From the NCBI GenBank assembly GCA_007123015.1, contig SKSL01000150.1, positions 1 to 10,597 on the forward strand: a DNA stretch of 10,597 nt, written 5' to 3'. The notes below the pieces were generated by a model. It was not told the origin of the DNA. It worked only from the letters and a program-made list of their open reading frames with translations, and made no database searches. Source of the DNA: Natronohydrobacter sp. (GTDB lineage: Bacteria; Pseudomonadota; Alphaproteobacteria; Rhodobacterales; Rhodobacteraceae). The translations under genes and the position numbers were made by a program. Shown here one piece after another: positions 7,012 through 10,597 of this stretch (positions are counted from its first letter, which is position 1; the number at the start of each line of letters is the position of its first letter).

Positions 7012-7017
7012 CCAAAG

Positions 7018-7383
7018 GTGGACACCCTACTCGCATCCTATCTGCCGATCATCATTTTCCTTGCCATTGCTGTTGCGCTCGGATTGGTTTTGATGCTCTC
7101 GGCCATTGTGATCGCTGTGCGCAAGCCGGATCCGGAAAAGAACTCGATCTATGAATGCGGTTTCAACGCATTCGACGACGCCAGAATGAAATTCGATGTC
7201 CGATTCTATCTGGTGGCGATCCTGTTCATCATCTTCGATCTGGAAATCGCGTTCCTGTTCCCGTGGGGCGTGGCGTTCTCAGAGATGTCGATGACCGCTT
7301 TCTGGTCGATGATGGTGTTTCTGGCAGTGCTGACCGTGGGCTTTGCCTATGAATGGAAGAAGGGGGCGCTCGAATGGGAGTGA
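7018..7383 (+). CDS. nuoA: NADH-quinone oxidoreductase subunit A
   Basis: NuoA is a small membrane subunit of respiratory complex I (mitochondrial ND3) at the junction of the membrane arm and the quinone-binding module. The 121-residue product starts at GTG. It has three hydrophobic helices at about residues 9-34, 62-83 and 93-111. The conserved first loop reads YECGFNAFDDARMKFDVRFY; Cys47 corresponds to the ND3 loop cysteine known from the mitochondrial active/deactive transition. The second helix has FIIFDLEIAFLFPW, with acidic residues Asp74 and Glu76 aligned with E. coli Asp79 and Glu81. The C-terminus AYEWKKGALEWE is typical of alphaproteobacteria. It is the first gene of the nuo operon here and overlaps nuoB by 10 bases. 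Confidence 0.96.
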   Translation: MDTLLASYLPIIIFLAIAVALGLVLMLSAIVIAVRKPDPEKNSIYECGFNAFDDARMKFDVRFYLVAILFIIFDLEIAFLFPWGVAFSEMSMTAFWSMMVFLAVLTVGFAYEWKKGALEWE

Positions 7384-7907
7384 TGACCGGGGCCAATACG
7401 GCAGGCGCAGATCGCGAAGTTGCCACACAGGCGCTGAACCGCGAGCTGCAGGACAAGGGGTTTCTCCTGACCTCTACCGAGGATATCATCAACTGGGCGC
7501 GCAATGGTTCGCTGCACTGGATGACCTTTGGTCTGGCCTGTTGCGCGGTCGAGATGATCCATGTGGCCATGCCTCGCTATGATGTCGAGCGTTTCGGTAC
7601 TGCACCGCGCGCAACCCCGCGGCAGTCGGATCTGATGATCGTGGCGGGCACGCTGACCAACAAAATGGCGCCTGCGCTGCGCAAGGTCTATGATCAGATG
7701 CCCGAGCCGCGTTATGTGATCTCGATGGGAAGTTGCGCCAATGGCGGTGGCTACTATCACTACAGCTATTCCGTGGTGCGCGGCTGTGACCGTGTGGTAC
7801 CTGTCGATATCTATGTGCCGGGCTGCCCGCCCACAGCCGAAGCGCTGCTTTACGGCATCCTGCAGTTGCAGCGCAAGATCCGCCGCACTGGCACTCTGGT
7901 CCGGTAA
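7374..7907 (+). CDS. nuoB: NADH-quinone oxidoreductase subunit B
   Basis: NuoB (PSST/NDUFS7) carries iron-sulfur cluster N2, the last electron carrier before ubiquinone in complex I. From the ATG at 7374 it has 177 residues. The four N2 ligands are present: tandem Cys56-Cys57 in GLACCAVEM, Cys121 in GSCANGGG and Cys151 in PGCPPTAE. Other family stretches are GSLHWMTFG, MPRYDVERFGTAPRATPRQ and GTLTNKMAPALRKVYDQMPE. The start at 7374 was chosen because AGGGGG (7361-7366) lies 7 bases upstream. An earlier in-frame ATG (7353) lies deeper in nuoA without such a site. The ATG at 7383 is also possible, shortening the protein by three residues. It is followed by nuoC after 14 bases. Confidence 0.96.
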   Translation: MGVMTGANTAGADREVATQALNRELQDKGFLLTSTEDIINWARNGSLHWMTFGLACCAVEMIHVAMPRYDVERFGTAPRATPRQSDLMIVAGTLTNKMAPALRKVYDQMPEPRYVISMGSCANGGGYYHYSYSVVRGCDRVVPVDIYVPGCPPTAEALLYGILQLQRKIRRTGTLVR

Positions 7908-7921
7908 GAAAGGGGCGCGTG

Positions 7922-8530
7922 ATGTCCGAGGCTTTGAACGAAATCGCAGCCCTGCTGGAAATGCGCATGGGCGATGCGCTGGTCAGTCACAACGTGGCCT
8001 TTGGCGAATTGACTGTCACGACGACCGCGTCGAATCTGGTCAAGCTGATCCGGCATCTGCAGATTGATGAGAGCATGCGTTTTTCGACGCTGATCGATAT
8101 CACAGCGGTCGATTATCCAGGACGGCGCAAGCGTTTCGATATCGTTTATCACTTCCTGTCGATGTATCTAAATCACCGGATTCGCGTAAGGCTGGCGGTA
8201 GGTGAAGAGGATATCATCCCGTCGATTACGCAGGTGCACCCTTCGGCCAATTGGTTCGAGCGCGAAGTCTTCGACATGTTCGGGATCCTGTTTTCGGGCC
8301 ACCCTGACCTGCGGCGGATCCTGACCGATTACGGCTTTCGCGGCCATCCGCTGCGCAAGGATTTTCCGACCACAGGCTATACTGAAGTGCGCTATGACGA
8401 GGCGCTTAAACGTGTGGTCTATGAGCCGGTCAATCTGGTGCAGGAATATCGCCAGTTCGATTTCATGTCGCCTTGGGAAGGGGCCGATTACATCCTGCCC
8501 GGCGATGAGAAGAAAGGGGCTGCGACATGA
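7922..8530 (+). CDS. nuoC: NADH-quinone oxidoreductase subunit C
   Basis: NuoC (30-kDa subunit, NDUFS3) is a peripheral-arm scaffold of complex I that contacts NuoD and NuoB and carries no cofactor. The 202 residues fit the separate, unfused form found in alphaproteobacteria, unlike the NuoCD fusion of E. coli. The family signature WFEREVFDMFGILFSGHPDL, followed by RRILTDYGFRGHPLRKDFP, is intact, as is the C-terminal YRQFDFMSPWEG. The ATG at 7922 is preferred over the adjacent in-frame GTG at 7919 because AGGGG (7911-7915) is 6 bases from the ATG but only 3 from the GTG. The stop codon overlaps the start of the following microprotein gene (ATGA). Confidence 0.96.
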   Translation: MSEALNEIAALLEMRMGDALVSHNVAFGELTVTTTASNLVKLIRHLQIDESMRFSTLIDITAVDYPGRRKRFDIVYHFLSMYLNHRIRVRLAVGEEDIIPSITQVHPSANWFEREVFDMFGILFSGHPDLRRILTDYGFRGHPLRKDFPTTGYTEVRYDEALKRVVYEPVNLVQEYRQFDFMSPWEGADYILPGDEKKGAAT

Positions 8531-8652
8531 TTGCCTTGAAGCGAGGCGTCTGGCTGGCTTTCTTCGGTCCACTGCTGGCACTGCCGTTCCTGCGCCGCAG
8601 GTTCTGGGACCGGCCCGCTGATGCGCCGCACAACACGGAGGATCGGAAATGA
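8527..8652 (+). CDS. Hypothetical 41-residue membrane microprotein in the nuo operon
   Basis: I do not recognise this gene from its sequence. The frame begins with ATG at 8527, overlapping the nuoC stop as ATGA, and ends with TGA at 8650-8652, overlapping the nuoD start as ATGA. A ribosome binding site AAAGGGG (8513-8519) sits 7 bases before the ATG. The product has a positive N-terminus (Lys5, Arg6), one hydrophobic stretch at residues 8-22 (VWLAFFGPLLALPFL), then Arg23-Arg25 and a polar tail rich in Asp and Pro. This predicts a single short membrane helix with the arginine cluster facing the cytoplasm. Unassigned small frames have been described in Paracoccus and Rhodobacter nuo clusters, so it may be a lineage-specific complex I accessory or assembly factor. 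The overlaps at both ends and the good ribosome binding site argue that it is translated. Confidence 0.72.
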   Translation: MIALKRGVWLAFFGPLLALPFLRRRFWDRPADAPHNTEDRK

Positions 8653-9872
8653 TGGACGGTTCCAAAGGGTTTGTCGACGCGCAGACCAGCGAACAGAAAA
8701 TCCGCAATTTCAACATCAATTTCGGGCCGCAACATCCTGCGGCGCATGGTGTCTTGCGGCTGGTGCTGGAACTTGACGGTGAAATCGTCGAACGCTGCGA
8801 CCCGCATATCGGGCTTCTGCATCGCGGTACAGAAAAACTGATGGAAAGCCGCACCTATCTGCAGAATCTGCCCTATTTTGACCGGCTGGACTATGTGGCC
8901 CCGATGAACCAGGAGCATGCGTGGTGTCTGGCCATTGAGCGTCTTACAGGTGTGGAGGTACCGCGCCGCGCCTCGCTGATCCGCGTCCTATATTCCGAAA
9001 TCGGGCGCATCCTCAGCCATTTGCTGAATGTGACGACGGGTGCGCTGGATATCGGTGCGCTGACCCCGCCGCTCTGGGGCTTTGAAGAGCGCGAAAAGCT
9101 GATGGTCTTCTACGAGCGGGCCTGCGGGGCGCGGCTGCATGCGGCCTATTTCCGCCCTGGTGGGGTGCATCAGGACCTGCCGCCGGACCTGCTGGACGAT
9201 ATCGAGGCCTGGGCGCAGCATTTCCCCAATGTGTTGGACGATATCGACGGATTGCTGACGGAAAATCGTATTTTCAAGCAGCGCACAGTCGATATCGGGA
9301 TCGTCAGCGAGCAGGACGCGCTCGATTGGGGCTTCTCGGGCGCGATGGTGCGGGCCTCGGGTCTGGCTTGGGATCTGCGGCGTGCACAGCCCTATGAGTG
9401 TTATGACGAGTTCGATTTCCAAGTCCCGATTGGTCATAATGGCGACTGCTATGACCGTTATCTGGTCCGCATGGCCGAGATGCGGGAATCGACCAGGATC
9501 ATCTTGCAGGCTATCGAGAAGCTGCGCGCCCCCGAGGGACAGGGCGATATTCTGGCGCGCGGCAAGATTACCCCACCGCCACGCGGCGAAATGAAGACGT
9601 CAATGGAAGCGCTGATCCATCATTTCAAGCTTTACACCGAAGGTTTCCATGTCCCTGCCGGAGAAGTCTACGCAGCTGTGGAAGCGCCCAAGGGGGAATT
9701 CGGTGTCTATCTGATAGGGGATGGGACCAACCGGCCCTACCGCGCCAAAATCCGCGCGCCGGGCTATCTGCATCTGCAGGCCATGGACCATCTGGCGAAG
9801 GGTCACCAACTGGCCGATGTGGCCGCCATCATCGCCACGCTGGATGTGGTGTTCGGAGAGATTGACCGCTAA
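8649..9872 (+). CDS. nuoD: NADH-quinone oxidoreductase subunit D
   Basis: NuoD (49-kDa subunit, NDUFS2) forms the ubiquinone-binding pocket of complex I together with NuoB and descends from the large subunit of NiFe hydrogenases. The 407 residues fit the unfused alphaproteobacterial form. The N-terminal FNINFGPQHPAAHGVLRL provides His29 and His33, the latter aligned with bovine His59, and YFDRLDYV provides Tyr82, aligned with bovine Tyr108. These two residues contact the quinone headgroup, and their spacing of 49 residues matches the bovine protein. PHIGLLHRGTEKLME and the C-terminal VFGEIDR are also typical. The hydrogenase nickel-ligand cysteines are absent, as expected. GGAGG (8637-8641) lies 7 bases before the ATG at 8649, favouring it over the adjacent ATG at 8652. 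The stop codon overlaps the nuoE start by one base. Confidence 0.97.
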   Translation: MMDGSKGFVDAQTSEQKIRNFNINFGPQHPAAHGVLRLVLELDGEIVERCDPHIGLLHRGTEKLMESRTYLQNLPYFDRLDYVAPMNQEHAWCLAIERLTGVEVPRRASLIRVLYSEIGRILSHLLNVTTGALDIGALTPPLWGFEEREKLMVFYERACGARLHAAYFRPGGVHQDLPPDLLDDIEAWAQHFPNVLDDIDGLLTENRIFKQRTVDIGIVSEQDALDWGFSGAMVRASGLAWDLRRAQPYECYDEFDFQVPIGHNGDCYDRYLVRMAEMRESTRIILQAIEKLRAPEGQGDILARGKITPPPRGEMKTSMEALIHHFKLYTEGFHVPAGEVYAAVEAPKGEFGVYLIGDGTNRPYRAKIRAPGYLHLQAMDHLAKGHQLADVAAIIATLDVVFGEIDR

Positions 9873-10597
9873 TGCTACGCCGACTGCACCCTGAACAACC
9901 TGACAGCTTTGCTTTCACACCCGCCAATCAGGTCTGGGCTGAAGCGCAGATCACGAAATACCCTGAGGGACGTCAGGCTTCGGCCATCATCCCGCTGCTG
10001 TGGCGCGCGCAAGAGCAGGAAGGCTGGCTGACCCGTGCCGCTATTGAGCATGTCGCGAAAATGCTCGACATGGCTTATATCCGGGCGCTGGAAGTGGCGA
10101 CCTTCTATTTCATGTTCCAGCTGCAACCGGTGGGTTCGGTGGCGCATATCCAGATCTGCGGAACAACAAGTTGCATGATCTGCGGGGCCGAGGATCTGGT
10201 TCAGGTCTGCAAGGAGAAGATCGCCAAGCGCCCGCATATGTTGTCGGCAGATGGCAAGTTCAGCTGGGAAGAGGTTGAATGTCTCGGCGCCTGTGCCAAT
10301 GCGCCCATGGCTCAGATCGGCAAGGATTACTATGAGGATCTGACCGCAGAGAGTTTCGCCAAGCTGCTGGATGCAATGGCAGCAGGCAAGGTGCCAGTGC
10401 CGGGGCCGCAGAACGGGCGCTTTGCTTCGGAACCACTTGGCGGCGTGACGACGCTGAAAGAGTTTACCGGCGAGGCGCAGAATGGTTCCGTCGCGCTGGC
10501 GACACGGATAGGTGACACGCTCAAGCGTATCGACGGGACTGAAGTGCCGCTGGTGACGCCCTGGCAGGGGGTTCCTCAGCCCAAACCGCTCCCAGCA
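9872..10597 (+). CDS. nuoE: NADH-quinone oxidoreductase subunit E, 3'-truncated by window edge
   Basis: NuoE (24-kDa subunit, NDUFV2) belongs to the NADH-oxidising module of complex I and carries the [2Fe-2S] cluster N1a. The frame runs open from ATG at 9872 to the window end (242 codons). All four cluster ligands are present: Cys96 and Cys101 in ICGTTSCMIC, and Cys137 and Cys141 in ECLGACANAP. These positions equal those I recall for Paracoccus NQO2. Other markers are EVATFYFMFQLQPVG and the N-terminal region starting near FTPANQVWAEAQITKYPEGR. The conserved thioredoxin-like domain ends near residue 170; a linker beginning about VPVPGPQNGRFASEP continues into a Pro- and Lys-containing tail that leaves the window. 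The start overlaps the nuoD stop by one base; GGAG (9855-9858) is rather far upstream, so coupling to nuoD translation is likely. Confidence 0.95.
   Translation, partial: MLRRLHPEQPDSFAFTPANQVWAEAQITKYPEGRQASAIIPLLWRAQEQEGWLTRAAIEHVAKMLDMAYIRALEVATFYFMFQLQPVGSVAHIQICGTTSCMICGAEDLVQVCKEKIAKRPHMLSADGKFSWEEVECLGACANAPMAQIGKDYYEDLTAESFAKLLDAMAAGKVPVPGPQNGRFASEPLGGVTTLKEFTGEAQNGSVALATRIGDTLKRIDGTEVPLVTPWQGVPQPKPLPA

Noticed and set aside
6952..7017. N-terminal extension of nuoA from a TTG at 6952
   Set aside because: The added 22 residues lack a ribosome binding site, whereas the GTG at 7018 has AAAGGAG at good spacing and gives the normal 121-residue length.
6936..7154. 72-codon frame starting at ATG 6936 after an AGGAG
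   Set aside because: The spacing from AGGAG to ATG is only 3 bases, and from 7018 the frame runs out of register through nuoA, which is unmistakably the coding frame.
1..10597. Mobile elements, CRISPR arrays, defence or toxin-antitoxin genes, tRNA or rRNA genes
   Set aside because: None seen: no transposase or integrase frames, no regularly spaced repeats, no cloverleaf-like stretches; nearly all bases are covered by recognisable metabolic and respiratory genes.

Overview
The window reads as chromosomal DNA of an alphaproteobacterium, most likely Rhodobacterales/Rhodobacteraceae. The grounds are the GC-rich coding, NuoA-NuoE sequences that closely resemble my memory of Paracoccus/Rhodobacter complex I (including the same cysteine numbering in NuoE), and short intergenic repeats of a type I recall from that order. 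I could run no database search. All genes lie on the + strand, densely packed, and the window cuts the first and last genes.

Region 1 (1-6842) is a leucine/isovalerate catabolism (liu-type) operon. It holds the 3' part of isovaleryl-CoA dehydrogenase (ivd), the carboxyltransferase and biotin subunits of methylcrotonyl-CoA carboxylase (mccB, mccA), a glutathione S-transferase-like protein, HMG-CoA lyase (mvaB) and a methylglutaconyl-CoA hydratase-type crotonase (liuC). Together they turn isovaleryl-CoA into 3-methylcrotonyl-CoA, 3-methylglutaconyl-CoA, HMG-CoA and finally acetyl-CoA plus acetoacetate. The GST-like gene has no obvious step in this route. Two gaps in the operon carry a shared repeat: a perfect 22-bp inverted repeat between mccB and mccA, and a third, diverged copy just before the GST gene.

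Region 2 (6843-7017) is a 175-bp gap that probably separates two transcription units. It contains two short inverted repeats, a weak candidate promoter and a good ribosome binding site for a GTG start.

Region 3 (7018-10597) is the start of the nuo operon for respiratory complex I: nuoA, nuoB, nuoC, a 41-residue putative membrane microprotein, nuoD and the 5' part of nuoE. nuoA/nuoB, nuoC/microprotein, microprotein/nuoD and nuoD/nuoE overlap, pointing to coupled translation. The metal- and quinone-binding residues I could check are present.

Most of the window is ordinary core metabolism and respiration. I see no mobile element, defence system, CRISPR array, tRNA or rRNA. The least explained items are the microprotein between nuoC and nuoD, the three-copy intergenic repeat, and the GST-like gene inside the leucine operon.
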